The position numbers and the translations under genes were made by a program. Shown here in pieces: positions 42,772-51,911 of a stretch of DNA of 60,353 nt (its first letter is position 1; each line of letters begins with the position of its first letter). The DNA is from Acholeplasmataceae bacterium (lineage in GTDB: Bacteria > Bacillota_I > Bacilli_A > Acholeplasmatales > Acholeplasmataceae): the NCBI GenBank assembly GCA_007692425.1, contig RECG01000017.1:1-60353 (forward strand). Reading direction: 5' to 3'. The notes under the pieces were generated by a model. It made no database searches. It was not told the origin of the DNA and was given only the letters and a program-made list of their open reading frames with translations.

Positions 42772-43447
42772 ATCATATAAGCTTTGGCAGAAACTCAAAC
42801 TGAAAAAACACCGGGACGCCCACGGCCTGTTTTTGGTCTATGGGCCCCACCTGGTTGAAAAAGCACAAGAAAAAGAAGCCATCGTTGACATCCTGACCAC
42901 CCGTGCCGAGATTCAAGGCACCTTGATCAGTCAAGAACTGATGGACGGTCTCAACCAGACCGAAACAGGGTTTGATGTCATGGCGGTCTGCCGGAAAACC
43001 AATCCGCCTCTGACCAGCACACGAGTGCTCATGCTTGATGATGTTCAAGATCCCGACAATGTCGGTGCGCTTGTTAGAAGCGCTGCCGCTTTTGGCTTCC
43101 GTCATGTCATCTTCAGTCTACAAACTGCAGATCTCTATAATGAGAAGGTCATCCGTGCTTCGAAAGGCGCCATCTTTGATGTCCATGTCGAACGCCGACT
43201 CCTTGACGAAGCCATCCAATCATTCAAACAACAAGGATATGCCATGGTCTGCACCGATACCAAAGGTCAGACTTTGACCACGCTGGAAGGACCGCTGGTG
43301 CTCGTGCTCGGCAACGAGGGGCATGGCATCCAGCCAGCCATCATGGCATTGGCAGACCATATCATCCATATCCCGGTTTCACATGTCGACAGTCTCAACG
43401 TCGCTGTCGCAGGCGGGATACTGATGCATCAATGGAGGTGTGTATGA
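42749..43447 (+). CDS. SpoU/TrmH-family RNA 2'-O-methyltransferase
   Basis: 232-aa SPOUT methylase. Motif 1 D-D-V-Q-D-P-D-N-V-G-A-L-V-R-S-A, motif 2 V-L-V-L-G-N-E-G-H-G-I and motif 3 I-P-V-S-H-V-D-S-L-N-V-A-V-A-G are clear. An N-terminal substrate-binding-like domain of about 80 aa precedes them, as in RlmB-type rRNA methylases. The target (rRNA or tRNA) cannot be told from sequence alone. It overlaps thiI, and the following gene starts within its last codons. Confidence 0.92.
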   Translation: MITSTQNKSYKLWQKLKLKKHRDAHGLFLVYGPHLVEKAQEKEAIVDILTTRAEIQGTLISQELMDGLNQTETGFDVMAVCRKTNPPLTSTRVLMLDDVQDPDNVGALVRSAAAFGFRHVIFSLQTADLYNEKVIRASKGAIFDVHVERRLLDEAIQSFKQQGYAMVCTDTKGQTLTTLEGPLVLVLGNEGHGIQPAIMALADHIIHIPVSHVDSLNVAVAGGILMHQWRCV

Positions 43448-44349
43448 AACCAATCATTACTGGTTTTCTAGACCAGGACGGACAACTTTCCCTTGAAGAC
43501 CAGATCGAACAGGCAAACAGGCACGACCTTGATGCCTTGTGTCTCAAATCATACAAGGGTGAAAAGTTGATCGAATTGAGCGAGCCTTCGCAAAAACAAC
43601 TGCTTCAGACCTTGAAACAAAACAGGTTGCGTATCGCAATCATCGATCCGCAAATCCGCACTTATGACCTTTATGACGACCGTGCCCACCGTGAAGCTTT
43701 GGATGAGTTCAAATACATGGCCATGATGGCGGACCGTCTCAGGGCCACCCACCTGTATCACCGCTTGCCGGTCATCAACGATGTCATCAAGGAGTTTGCC
43801 GACATCAACGAACGTTTGACCCCGTTTCTCGATATCGCCCACAAGCACGGCAAAAAGTTGGTCTTGGTGCCTTCAGACGGACAGAAGACCAATGTCTATG
43901 CCTATATCTTGAAAAAGTTTAAAAACAACCAGCTCAGCATCGTCTTCGATCCCGTCTATCTCATGCTGAATGACGAATCAACGACCACGGCTTATCGCTT
44001 GCTCAAGGGACATATCGGCGCGGTTCGCGCCATCGATGCCGACTTGCTCGGCAACCCTTGCCTGATGGGTTATGGCAAGACGGACATCTTGGCGATATTC
44101 AAGAAACTGCTCAGAGACAAATATCAAGGCATGTTTTTGGTTGACAACCATTTTTACAACCAGGTCTTCAACCCCGTCATCGTCAAGCAATCCTTTTTCA
44201 AACGTGTCTTTTCGAGCGACAAAAAGAAAAGGGAAGGCACCATGCAGGACCTTGCCCGCAAGATCTTCCCCAAAGAAGAAAACCGTACTGTCACCTATGA
44301 TGACATCCTTGACAACCAAATCAAGGTCTTAAACGTGATTTTCCGGTAA
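43444..44349 (+). CDS. TIM-barrel protein resembling sugar phosphate isomerase/epimerases
   Basis: 301 aa. Alternating strand/helix pattern with P-I-I-T-G-F-L at the start, L-V-L-V-P-S near the middle, S-I-V-F-D-P-V-Y-L and G-A-V-R-A-I-D-A-D, which recalls the AP-endonuclease-2/xylose-isomerase-like superfamily. The metal-binding His/Glu set of that superfamily is incomplete by eye, so a catalytic role is doubtful. The ATG at 43444 has GGAGGTG upstream. It overlaps the methylase gene by 4 nt and ends convergent with def (21 nt overlap). Confidence 0.55.
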   Translation: MKPIITGFLDQDGQLSLEDQIEQANRHDLDALCLKSYKGEKLIELSEPSQKQLLQTLKQNRLRIAIIDPQIRTYDLYDDRAHREALDEFKYMAMMADRLRATHLYHRLPVINDVIKEFADINERLTPFLDIAHKHGKKLVLVPSDGQKTNVYAYILKKFKNNQLSIVFDPVYLMLNDESTTTAYRLLKGHIGAVRAIDADLLGNPCLMGYGKTDILAIFKKLLRDKYQGMFLVDNHFYNQVFNPVIVKQSFFKRVFSSDKKKREGTMQDLARKIFPKEENRTVTYDDILDNQIKVLNVIFR

Positions 44350-44922
44350 AGATTCGTCTGGCTCAACCACCTTGTAAGCAGGTTCGGCATGGGGCAGCTC
44401 CGGAAAGAGCTTGGTGGTGAACAGGATGCCGTTGAGATGATCGTACTCATGCTGGAAAACAATGCCGACATAACCTTCCAAATGAAGCGCGACCGGCACC
44501 AGCAAGTCACTGACATCATCATAGGCCAACGCTTCAAAGACGACTTCCCGATAACGGGGTGTCAACCCTTCGGTCTCACGATCGACTGACAAGCAACCTT
44601 CTCCGCCGGGCAAATAGATCAAATCCTTGCTTTTCTCCTTCAACACGGGATTGACCAACGCATAGGAATAAAGCGTGCCGTCCAAATCGTGGACATGCAC
44701 GGCAAACATCCGTTTTGAGACATTGATCTGCGGTGCCGCCAAACCGACGGCAGGACGAAGATCATAACGTTCAACCATCGTCTCGTCTTGCGAGTTGATG
44801 ACAAACTCAAGCAGGCTTTTCAATGTTTTCTTGTCTGCTTTCGACAAAGGCACATGGACCGGTTTCGCCACGGTTTCAAGTGTCTTGTGTCCTTCACGAA
44901 TAATATTTTTCATTAAAATCAT
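44329..44922 (-). CDS. def: Peptide deformylase
   Basis: 197-aa Fe/Zn metallo-hydrolase that removes the N-formyl group from nascent proteins. The three motifs are visible: A-V-G-L-A-A-P-Q, E-G-C-L-S-V and Q-H-E-Y-D-H-L-N-G. Long (about 197 aa) type 2 form, as in Gram-positives. The ATG at 44922 has GAGGTG seven nt upstream. It is divergent from rsuA. Confidence 0.95.
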   Translation of the reverse strand: MILMKNIIREGHKTLETVAKPVHVPLSKADKKTLKSLLEFVINSQDETMVERYDLRPAVGLAAPQINVSKRMFAVHVHDLDGTLYSYALVNPVLKEKSKDLIYLPGGEGCLSVDRETEGLTPRYREVVFEALAYDDVSDLLVPVALHLEGYVGIVFQHEYDHLNGILFTTKLFPELPHAEPAYKVVEPDESLPENHV

Positions 44923-44968
44923 AGTGACACACCTCAATCATGATTATATCACACACGGAGTGAAAAAG

Positions 44969-45658
44969 ATGCGACTTGACAAATTCTTCAGTCATCTCAA
45001 ATATGGATCCAGACGGGACATGAAAACCTTTTTTAAAGCAGAGGTCGTCAAGGTCAACGGCAACCGGATCACTGATCCCGCTTATCACATCGAACCCGGG
45101 CATGATGACATCACTTTGAATGAAGTGGCTGTCTTTTATGAAGACCCCGTTCATCTTGTCATCCATAAACCCCCTGGCTATCTCTCAGCCAACCGTGATG
45201 CCATCCACCCCTGTGTGGTCGAACTCGTCAATCCGCCCTACGATCGGTTTGATTACGCGATCGCCGGCCGGCTTGATCTCGATGCCGAAGGCCTGATGGT
45301 GCTGACCACCGACGGTCCGCTCGCCCATCGCATCACCTCACCCAACAGCCATTTGCCCAAGACCTACGCAGTCACGTTGGAGAAACCTTTCAAGCACGAC
45401 AAGACCTTGTTGAAAGGTGTGTCGGTGAAAGACGGCAAAGGCCGTCCGTACATGGCGAAAGCACTGGCCATCGAACACCGTGACGACCAGGTCATCATCA
45501 CCATCGATGAAGGCAAGTTCCATCAGGTCAAACGGATGTTTGAAGCCACCGGTCATACGGTGGTCCGTCTGGTGCGTCTGCGCATCGGCAATCTCGCTTT
45601 AGGCGATCTCGCACCAGGCGAACATCGCCCGTTCAAGGAGGCGGAACTATATGACTGA
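44969..45658 (+). CDS. rsuA: 16S rRNA pseudouridine synthase (RsuA family)
   Basis: 229-aa protein with an N-terminal S4-like domain (M-R-L-D-K-F-F-S start) and the RsuA/RluB catalytic motif G-R-L-D-L-D-A-E-G-L-M-V-L-T-T-D-G with the nucleophile Asp. E-G-K-F-H-Q-V-K-R-M-F is the second family motif. The ATG at 44969 follows CGGAGTG; upstream frame is antisense to def. It overlaps ylbF by 8 nt. Confidence 0.93.
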   Translation: MRLDKFFSHLKYGSRRDMKTFFKAEVVKVNGNRITDPAYHIEPGHDDITLNEVAVFYEDPVHLVIHKPPGYLSANRDAIHPCVVELVNPPYDRFDYAIAGRLDLDAEGLMVLTTDGPLAHRITSPNSHLPKTYAVTLEKPFKHDKTLLKGVSVKDGKGRPYMAKALAIEHRDDQVIITIDEGKFHQVKRMFEATGHTVVRLVRLRIGNLALGDLAPGEHRPFKEAELYD

Positions 45659-46043
45659 CATCATCATCCAGGCCTACCAGGTCTTGGAAGAAATCAAGAA
45701 GAGCCCGCATTATCACACCATCAACACACTCAACCAGGCCATTCCCGAACAGCACCCTGACCTGGTGGAGGCCTTTCAAATAGCCAAGCAAGATTATGAA
45801 ACGATCATGGCACAAGGTGGTCGGCATCATCCTGATTTCAAAGAGACCGTCAAACGGTTGAGCATGGCCAAGACCCATCTTCACCAACAAGACATGGTCA
45901 AGCGTTATCTGGCTGCTGAACAGGCATTTGAAACAGAGATCAACACCTTTCTACACGCACTTGCAGGTGCCGTCTCACCTCATATCAAGACCCCTGACAA
46001 ATGGGGCATCATCCACAAAGGAGGAAGCTGTCATGTACGCTAA
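45651..46043 (+). CDS. ylbF: YlbF/YmcA-family protein (RicF-like)
   Basis: 130-aa, all-helical protein. It matches the YlbF/YmcA family by length, by the I-A-K-Q-D-Y-E-T-I pattern and by its neighbour ylbG. In Bacillus, YlbF forms the Ric complex with YmcA and YaaT, which affects RNase Y processing, competence and biofilm formation. GGAGG precedes the ATG within the end of rsuA. Confidence 0.8.
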   Translation: MTDIIIQAYQVLEEIKKSPHYHTINTLNQAIPEQHPDLVEAFQIAKQDYETIMAQGGRHHPDFKETVKRLSMAKTHLHQQDMVKRYLAAEQAFETEINTFLHALAGAVSPHIKTPDKWGIIHKGGSCHVR

Positions 46044-46260
46044 ACGGATGGCTTACGTCGTGTTTTATCAAGGCAAGCGTGTGCTTGACAAACTCCGCAA
46101 AATGCCGGTCGATATCGCCTATGTGTCTAAAAAACAACACTATGCCATCGTCTATGGCGATGCCGAACAGGAAGCGAACTTGAAAAAACAACTGAAAGAT
46201 GTCAAAGGTTTCAAGTATTTCGGACCGTCCCATCTCTTTGATGAAGGCCTGAATTTTTAA
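46033..46260 (+). CDS. ylbG: YlbG family protein (DUF2129)
   Basis: 75-aa protein with R-M-A-Y-V-V-F-Y-Q-G-K-R near the start, then Y-V-S-K-K-Q-H-Y-A-I-V-Y and a basic C-terminal half, as in the small cytosolic YlbG family. The ATG at 46033 has AAAGGAGG upstream and overlaps the end of ylbF. Function unknown; the ylbF-ylbG pairing is conserved in Bacilli. Confidence 0.85.
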   Translation: MYAKRMAYVVFYQGKRVLDKLRKMPVDIAYVSKKQHYAIVYGDAEQEANLKKQLKDVKGFKYFGPSHLFDEGLNF

Positions 46261-46261
46261 C

Positions 46262-46305
46262 TGTCAAGTAAAAAGGCTTGACACCTGTGAAAAAATCATT
46301 ATAAT
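46262..46305 (+). promoter_or_regulatory. Promoter of the rpsP operon with overlapping inverted repeat
   Basis: TTGACA (46278-46283), 16-nt spacer, TATAAT (46300-46305). A 7-bp inverted repeat TGTCAAG-N8-CTTGACA (46262-46283) includes the -35, so it may be an operator or the remains of a ylbG terminator. Confidence 0.75.
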
Positions 46306-46339
46306 AGACATGGATAAAATAAGAAAGAGAGTGTGACAT

Positions 46340-46582
46340 ATGGCGGTTAAATTACGTTTACAACGCTTCGGTTCCAAGAAGAGACCCTTTTACCGTGTGG
46401 TGGCCAGCGAATCCAGAAGTCCCAGAGACGGACGATTCCTGGAAATCCTCGGGACCTACGATCCATTGATTGGCAATGTTTCTGTCGACGCTGACAAAGT
46501 CCAGAAATGGTTAGGGAATGGTGCTCAACCCACGGATACCGTCAAGAGTTTGTTTAAAAAGTACAACGTGCTCAACAAATAA
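46340..46582 (+). CDS. rpsP: 30S ribosomal protein S16
   Basis: 80-aa S16: [21 protein letters not shown] and L-G-T-Y-D-P are characteristic. First gene of the conserved rpsP-khpA-rimM-trmD-rplS cluster. Confidence 0.97.
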   Translation: MAVKLRLQRFGSKKRPFYRVVASESRSPRDGRFLEILGTYDPLIGNVSVDADKVQKWLGNGAQPTDTVKSLFKKYNVLNK

Positions 46583-46597
46583 GAAGGGGGAATAACC

Positions 46598-46846
46598 ATG
46601 GCGGTTGATTTTGAAAAATTGATTAAAAACATGATCATGCCATTAGTTGTGAACCCTGATGATGTCATGGTGAAGGTTTTGTCCACCGATGGTGACACCA
46701 TCATCATACAGCTGTTGGTCAACGAGGCCGACCTTGGCCGTGTCATCGGCAAGGGCGGCAGGATTGCAAACGCGATGCGCACCATCGTCTACGCCGGAGC
46801 ATCCAAGGAAGGCAAGCGCGTCCAGATTGATATCGACGCCTTTTAA
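46598..46846 (+). CDS. khpA: KH-domain RNA-binding protein KhpA
   Basis: 82 aa, a single KH domain with the loop V-I-G-K-G-G-R-I-A-N-A-M-R. KhpA binds RNA with KhpB and affects cell division and envelope growth in streptococci. GGGGGAA precedes the ATG. It lies between rpsP and rimM, the standard place. Confidence 0.93.
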   Translation: MAVDFEKLIKNMIMPLVVNPDDVMVKVLSTDGDTIIIQLLVNEADLGRVIGKGGRIANAMRTIVYAGASKEGKRVQIDIDAF

Positions 46847-46848
46847 GC

Positions 46849-47343
46849 ATGGATGCCATGGTCAAGATCGGCACAATCACCACGACACACGGCATCAAGG
46901 GCGAGATCAAAGTCATCAATCTGAGCGACTTTGTCCGTTTTGCCAAAGGACGCAAGGTCCATCTGATCAAGGACGAAACAAGACAGACCCTCGTCATTGA
47001 AAAGGTCCGTACGCAAGGCGACCGCTTGGTTGTCAAGTTCGCCGGCATCGACAACATCAACGATGTGCTGCCATTCAAAGGACTTGATCTTTATGCCGAT
47101 GACGACATCAGCCATCAGCTAGAAGATGATGACTACCATTATCGCGACCTGATTGGCAAGGCTGTCTATGATGAGCAAGATGTCCTGATCGGTCATGTCA
47201 CCGCGATGATTGAAGTGCCGCAAGGTCATTTGATGGAAGTCGATCATCAGGGGAAACGCATCCTCGTGCCTTTTGTCAAGGCGTTCATCGGTGAAATCAC
47301 GGATGACAGGATCATCATTCATCCAATCGAGGGATTGTTATGA
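46849..47343 (+). CDS. rimM: 16S rRNA processing protein RimM
   Basis: 164-aa ribosome-assembly factor for the 30S head. The N-terminal RimM barrel (V-K-I-G-T-I-T-T-T-H-G-I-K-G-E) and PRC-barrel (L-I-G-K-A-V-Y-D, L-V-P-F-V) are visible. It starts 2 nt after the khpA stop and overlaps trmD by 4 nt. Confidence 0.95.
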   Translation: MDAMVKIGTITTTHGIKGEIKVINLSDFVRFAKGRKVHLIKDETRQTLVIEKVRTQGDRLVVKFAGIDNINDVLPFKGLDLYADDDISHQLEDDDYHYRDLIGKAVYDEQDVLIGHVTAMIEVPQGHLMEVDHQGKRILVPFVKAFIGEITDDRIIIHPIEGLL

Positions 47344-48068
47344 TCATCGATATCATCACGATCTTCCCTGACTTTTTCACGCCTTTTCTAGAAACCTCGA
47401 TGATTCGGAAAGCTTTGGAAAAGCAATATGTGAAGATCAACATCCACAACCTAAGAGACCACACCACGAACAAACACAAGAAGATTGATGACACGCCCTA
47501 TGGCGGCGGTGCGGGCATGTTGATGACGATCCAGCCTTTCGAGGCGGTCATCAGCGCACTCAAGACCAAGGACAGCGTCGTCATCCTGCTTTCGCCCCAG
47601 GGAGAGCTGCTTAGCCAACCCAAGGCGATCGAACTGGCCACAAAGACACACATCATCTTGTTGTGTGGCCACTATGAAGGGGTCGATGCACGCATCCAGG
47701 CTTATATCGACATGGAATTGTCAATCGGTGATTATGTACTCACCGGTGGCGAGATTCCCGCCATGATCGTCGCGGACGCCATCACCAGGCTCATCCCGGG
47801 TGTCCTGCATGAAGAATCCGCCCAGGCGGATTCGCTCCAAAACGGATTACTCAAATATCCGCAGTATACCAAGCCCGAACACTACAAAGGCATGGCTGTG
47901 CCCGATGTGCTGTTATCAGGCCATCATCAACAGATCGAATCATGGCGAAAACAAGAACAACTCAGGCAAACCCTGGTCAAGCGACCCGACTTGTTGAAAA
48001 AAGTCAAGCTTGATCCAGAGTCAAAAACCATGCTTGAAGCCATCAAGCAACAACTGAAAGACAAGTAG
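47340..48068 (+). CDS. trmD: tRNA (guanine-N1)-methyltransferase TrmD
   Basis: 242-aa SPOUT methylase making m1G37. F-P-D-F-F at the start, P-Y-G-G-G-A-G-M, L-L-C-G-H-Y-E-G-V-D-x-R and S-I-G-D-Y-V-L-T-G-G-E are the SAM-knot motifs. Coupled to rimM through an ATGA overlap. Confidence 0.97.
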   Translation: MIIDIITIFPDFFTPFLETSMIRKALEKQYVKINIHNLRDHTTNKHKKIDDTPYGGGAGMLMTIQPFEAVISALKTKDSVVILLSPQGELLSQPKAIELATKTHIILLCGHYEGVDARIQAYIDMELSIGDYVLTGGEIPAMIVADAITRLIPGVLHEESAQADSLQNGLLKYPQYTKPEHYKGMAVPDVLLSGHHQQIESWRKQEQLRQTLVKRPDLLKKVKLDPESKTMLEAIKQQLKDK

Positions 48069-48178
48069 AAGCGTCCATGGGACGCGCGGTTGCCTAAAGC
48101 AACCCCAACCCAAAACCTTAAGACACAATGGTCCGCTGTCATTGACATGAACATTGGAAGAAAGAGAGTGAGTCGAAC
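48069..48178 (+). promoter_or_regulatory. Leader between trmD and rplS, candidate L19 leader
   Basis: Two adjacent hairpins, GCGTCC-ATG-GGACGC (48071-48085) and GGTTGC-CTAAA-GCAACC (48088-48104), followed by an unstructured purine-rich stretch and AAGAAAGAG before rplS. Firmicute rplS genes often have a conserved L19 leader here. The two-hairpin layout fits that idea, but I cannot test the covariance model. Confidence 0.5.
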
Positions 48179-48535
48179 ATGTCAAAGCTCAAAGGACAAG
48201 AGCTGATTGCTGCAATCACACAAGGGTATCTCAAAGAGGTCCCCGATTTCAACGCCGGCGACACCGTCAAGGTGTATGTCAAGATTAAGGAAGGCGCTCG
48301 TGAACGAATCCAGATGTATGAAGGATTAGTCATCAAACGCCAAGGTGGCGGTGTTTCTGAAACATTCACCGTCCGCAAGGTTTCTTATGGCATCGGTGTG
48401 GAACGGACCTTCCCTGTTCATTCCCCGTCGATCGACCGGATTGAAGTGGCCCGGAAGGGTAAAGTCAGACGTGCCAAACTGCATTACATCCGCAATCTGT
48501 CTGCCAAAGCAGCAAGAATCAAGGAAAAACGATAA
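48179..48535 (+). CDS. rplS: 50S ribosomal protein L19
   Basis: 118-aa L19 with [16 protein letters not shown]-x-R-E-R-I-Q and [19 protein letters not shown] upstream of the ATG. Last gene of the rpsP cluster. Confidence 0.97.
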   Translation: MSKLKGQELIAAITQGYLKEVPDFNAGDTVKVYVKIKEGARERIQMYEGLVIKRQGGGVSETFTVRKVSYGIGVERTFPVHSPSIDRIEVARKGKVRRAKLHYIRNLSAKAARIKEKR

Positions 48536-48540
48536 CCAAA

Positions 48541-48570
48541 GTAAAGAGGCCATGCCTCTTTATTTTTTTG
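48541..48570 (+). terminator. Terminator after rplS
   Basis: AAAGAGGC-CAT-GCCTCTTT with T-run. Confidence 0.85.
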
Positions 48571-48610
48571 CAAATGAAGTGTAAATGAATGAAAATTGTT
48601 TCATGAATGC

Positions 48611-48639
48611 TTGAAAGCACCTCCATGCTATGATATAAT
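48611..48639 (+). promoter_or_regulatory. Promoter of the ccpA-like gene
   Basis: TTGAAA, 17-nt spacer, TATAAT, 37 nt before the ATG. Confidence 0.8.
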
Positions 48640-48676
48640 AACGACGTATATCCAAACAGAATCACGAGGTGAAACC

Positions 48677-49672
48677 ATGAGCAACGTCACAATTTATGAT
48701 GTCGCGGGAGCGGCCAAAGTATCGCTTGCAACCGTGTCACGCGTCTTGAACAATCCTGAAAAGGTCAAAGAAGAAACCAGGTTGCGTGTTCTTAAAATCA
48801 TCAAGGAACTGGGCTATCGTCCCAATGTCATCGCCAGGGGACTGGCGAGCCGCAAGACCACGACTGTCGGTGTGGTCATTTCCGATGTCACCCGTGCTTC
48901 GGTCGCGGCCATGCTCGGCGGGATCAGCGATATCGCCCAGAACTACAATTATTCGATCAAGCTGTTTGCCATCCGTGAAGACATGGATGTCACCGATACC
49001 TTGCAAGACATCGTGGCCGAACAGGTCGATGGCGTTCTTTATCTCAATGACGAACTTTCTGAAAAGCATGTCGATGAGATCAAACGTGTGTTTCACACCA
49101 ACGGCATCCCCTTCGTCTTCGCCAATGTCGTTTCTGATGACAATGAGGTGCCCATGGTATCGATCGACTATGAAAAAGCCGGTTATGAAATCACCAGGCT
49201 CCTTCTTGATGACAACCGCAAGGATGTCTATCTGCTCAGCACCGCCCGTCGTTATTCGGTCAACGATAAGAAAGAAGCTGGTTATTCACGTGCCATGGCG
49301 GAAGCCGGTCTTGAACCGATGATTTTCCGTACCAGCGGCGACACCAACATCAACCGTCAACACTTTTCAACCTTTTTCAGCGACAAGAAAATCGATGCCG
49401 CCATCGGTGTCCGTGATTCAATCGCGGTCTCGTTCATGAACATCGCCCGTGACAATGGCAAAGATGTGCCTGCCGATTTGGTGGTCGCCGGCTTTCAAAA
49501 CACGAAATACGCCCTTTTGTCAAGACCCAATCTGACATCAATCGATGTCCCGGTTTACGACATTGGTGCCGTCTCGATGCGGCTCTTGACCAAACTGATG
49601 AACCAACATGATGTGGACAACATCCGTATCATCCTGCCGCATTACATTGTCAAACGTCAATCCACCACTTGA
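48677..49672 (+). CDS. ccpA: LacI-family regulator, CcpA-like
   Basis: 331-aa regulator. The LacI HTH M-S-N-V-T-I-Y-D-V-A at the start, then L-A-T-V-S-R-V-L-N and hinge Y-R-P-N-V-I-A-R-G-L-A-S-R-K-T-T-T-V-G-V, is the pattern of catabolite control protein A. A periplasmic-binding-like effector domain follows. CcpA binds cre sites together with Ser-phosphorylated HPr. An HPr-like protein with the target serine is encoded at 39.1 kb and a cre-like site lies upstream of gap. The ATG at 48677 has GAGGTGA upstream. Length and N-terminus favour CcpA over other LacI members. Confidence 0.85.
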   Translation: MSNVTIYDVAGAAKVSLATVSRVLNNPEKVKEETRLRVLKIIKELGYRPNVIARGLASRKTTTVGVVISDVTRASVAAMLGGISDIAQNYNYSIKLFAIREDMDVTDTLQDIVAEQVDGVLYLNDELSEKHVDEIKRVFHTNGIPFVFANVVSDDNEVPMVSIDYEKAGYEITRLLLDDNRKDVYLLSTARRYSVNDKKEAGYSRAMAEAGLEPMIFRTSGDTNINRQHFSTFFSDKKIDAAIGVRDSIAVSFMNIARDNGKDVPADLVVAGFQNTKYALLSRPNLTSIDVPVYDIGAVSMRLLTKLMNQHDVDNIRIILPHYIVKRQSTT

Positions 49673-49708
49673 CAGCCTGATCCAGGCATCTGTCAACACG
49701 ACATACCA

Positions 49709-49760
49709 GGGGCGCACAGGCGCCCCCGGTTTCCATAGACGTCCTGTCAGGACGGTTTTT
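49709..49760 (+). terminator. Two hairpins between ccpA and tyrS
   Basis: GGGGCGC-ACAG-GCGCCCC (49709-49726), then CGTCCT-GTC-AGGACG followed by GTTTTT (49740-49760). The second looks like an intrinsic terminator for ccpA. No T-box motif is present in the 110-nt gap, so tyrS seems not to have a tRNA-sensing leader here. Confidence 0.65.
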
Positions 49761-49782
49761 ATCAAACACGGAGGCGCACACG

Positions 49783-51027
49783 ATGACACTGTATGATGAT
49801 TTGATATGGCGTGGCATGATCAAGGATGTCAGCAACGAACAAGAAGCACGCCGCCTGCTCAACGACAACAAGGTCAAATTTTATTGCGGGTTCGATCCGA
49901 CTGGTGAATCACTCACCATCGGACACTGGGTCCAGATTATCCGGATGATGCTTTTAGCCAGGCATGGCCATACGCCGATTGTCCTGATTGGTGGCGCGAC
50001 CGGTTTGATCGGCGACCCCAAACAAACCAGCGAACGCAAGTTGTTGTCGCTTGAAGCATCGCTGCAAAATGCTGCAAAGATCGAAAGACAGCTCAGCCGT
50101 TACCTCAACGGCGGACAAGCCGTCTTTGTCAACAACCACGACTGGATCAAGGACATCGACATGATTTCCTTTTTACGTGATTACGGCAAACAGTTTTCCA
50201 TCAACTACATGCTGGCCAAAGACACGGTCGCCAAACGTCTGGAGAGCGGCATTTCTTATACCGAATTTTCATACATGCTCATCCAGGCGATCGACTTTCT
50301 TCATTTGTATCAGCAACATGACTGCAAGATCCAGTTCGGCGGCTCCGACCAATGGGGCAACATCACGACCGGCCTCGAACTGATCAGGAAAGTGGTCGGT
50401 GACCAAAACGAAGCCGTCGGCTTGAGCTCTCCGCTTTTGCTCAAGGCGGACGGATCCAAGTTCGGCAAAAGCGAATCAGGCTCGTTGTGGCTAGATGCCG
50501 AATTGACGACACCATATGAAGTTTACCAATATTTCCTCAATGCCGCCGATGCGGACATCGAGACCTATTTGAAAACCTTGACATTGTTAGATCGCCCCGT
50601 CATCGAAAAACTGGTTGAAGCGACCAAGACACAACCCGAAGCACGTCTGGCCCAAAAAGAACTCGCCGCCGAGGTGGTCACCCTGGTTCACGGCAAGCAT
50701 GCGCTCGATGAAGCGCTGGCCGTCACTCAAGCCCTCTTTTCCGGTCAATTTTCCCATTTGACGCCATCCGGGTTCAACACCTTGACGAAAACCTTGGATC
50801 ATGTGGTTTTGAAAGAAGCCAGGCCGCTGATCGACCTTTTGGTCGACACCAAACTGGCGGTTTCCAAACGTGAGGCACGCACGTTCATCGAAAGTGGCGC
50901 GATCATGGTCAATGACTGTAAGATCGAAGCACTTGATTTCACCGTCAACAAGCATGATGCGTATACGGGCGGTTATGTGATCCTTCGCCGCGGCAAGAAG
51001 AAATATGCCATTCTCACCATCTCATGA
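49783..51027 (+). CDS. tyrS: Tyrosyl-tRNA synthetase
   Basis: 414-aa class I synthetase. [16 protein letters not shown] (HIGH-type motif), [14 protein letters not shown] and the KMSKS-like K-F-G-K-S, then a C-terminal S4 domain ([12 protein letters not shown]). GGAGG precedes the ATG. It overlaps the frame of the lipid kinase gene start region. Confidence 0.96.
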   Translation: MTLYDDLIWRGMIKDVSNEQEARRLLNDNKVKFYCGFDPTGESLTIGHWVQIIRMMLLARHGHTPIVLIGGATGLIGDPKQTSERKLLSLEASLQNAAKIERQLSRYLNGGQAVFVNNHDWIKDIDMISFLRDYGKQFSINYMLAKDTVAKRLESGISYTEFSYMLIQAIDFLHLYQQHDCKIQFGGSDQWGNITTGLELIRKVVGDQNEAVGLSSPLLLKADGSKFGKSESGSLWLDAELTTPYEVYQYFLNAADADIETYLKTLTLLDRPVIEKLVEATKTQPEARLAQKELAAEVVTLVHGKHALDEALAVTQALFSGQFSHLTPSGFNTLTKTLDHVVLKEARPLIDLLVDTKLAVSKREARTFIESGAIMVNDCKIEALDFTVNKHDAYTGGYVILRRGKKKYAILTIS

Positions 51028-51038
51028 AGGAGCAGTCC

Positions 51039-51881
51039 ATGGACATCGTCTTGTACAACCCCTTGTCCCGCAACGGCAGTGATCCGAACTTCATCAACAA
51101 GATTGTCAACAAACTCAACAAGCAGGGCCGAAAGGCGGAAGCCTACAGCCTGCTCGACATCGAGGATGTCGACAGTTTTGTCAGTGGCTGTGACAAAGAC
51201 GACCGTCTCATCATCGTCGGTGGCGACGGCACCTTGAACCGTCTTGCCAATCACATCTATGGCGTGGATATCAAACAAGATATTTTCCTTTACCAGGCCG
51301 GCACCGGCAATGATTTCGCCCGCAGTCTCAAAAAGAAAACCAAGCTCATTCCCATCAAGTCCTATCTCCAACCCTTGCCGGTCATCCAGTATGGCGTCAT
51401 CGACCAATATTTCCTCAATGGCGCGGGCATCGGTCTGGACGGCTATGTCGGACATCTGGTCAACACCTCGACCCATAAAAAGAACAAATTCAATTATTTC
51501 CGTCATGCCATTGAGGCGTTTATCAAGTTCAAACCGCTAGCCGCCGACATCACGGTCGATGACCGTTCCTGGCGTGAAAAGAAAGTCTGGTTCGTCAGTG
51601 TCATGCACGGCGCTTACTTTGGCGGTGGGATGAAAATCGCCCCTAGGGCCAGACGGGAAGAAGACGCCCTTTATCTCGTGGTCGCCAAACGGGCGCCCAA
51701 ATGGCTCTTGTTTCTCATCTTTCCGACCATTTATCTCGGTTGGCATGTCATGCTCAAACCATTTGTCAGTTTTCACAAAGGCAGCACCTTTAAAATCACG
51801 ATGAGTGATCCGACCTATGTGCAAGTCGATGGTGATGTCACCTATCCCGTCCAGGAAATACGCGCCAAGGCACGCGCCTAA
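51039..51881 (+). CDS. Diacylglycerol kinase-family lipid kinase
   Basis: 280-aa DagK/YegS-type kinase. N-terminal Y-N-P-L-S, the nucleotide site I-I-V-G-G-D-G-T-L-N-R-L, G-T-G-N-D-F-A-R-S-L and a C-terminal beta domain ending with V-D-G-D. It phosphorylates diacylglycerol or a related lipid for phospholipid recycling. The ATG at 51039 has AAGGAG upstream; an ATG at 51024 overlaps the tyrS stop (ATGA) but lacks a ribosome site. Confidence 0.9.
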   Translation: MDIVLYNPLSRNGSDPNFINKIVNKLNKQGRKAEAYSLLDIEDVDSFVSGCDKDDRLIIVGGDGTLNRLANHIYGVDIKQDIFLYQAGTGNDFARSLKKKTKLIPIKSYLQPLPVIQYGVIDQYFLNGAGIGLDGYVGHLVNTSTHKKNKFNYFRHAIEAFIKFKPLAADITVDDRSWREKKVWFVSVMHGAYFGGGMKIAPRARREEDALYLVVAKRAPKWLLFLIFPTIYLGWHVMLKPFVSFHKGSTFKITMSDPTYVQVDGDVTYPVQEIRAKARA

Positions 51882-51882
51882 A

Positions 51883-51911
51883 AAAAAACGAGATGCGATA
51901 TCTCGTTTTTA
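51883..51911. terminator. Bidirectional terminator between lipid kinase and trpS
   Basis: AAACGAGAT-GCGAT-ATCTCGTTT flanked by A and T runs. The trpS stop codon is within the T-run side. Confidence 0.85.

Noticed and set aside
49673-49782. Possible T-box before tyrS
   Set aside because: The 110-nt gap has two hairpins but no T-box sequence or specifier stem; it looks like a terminator for ccpA.
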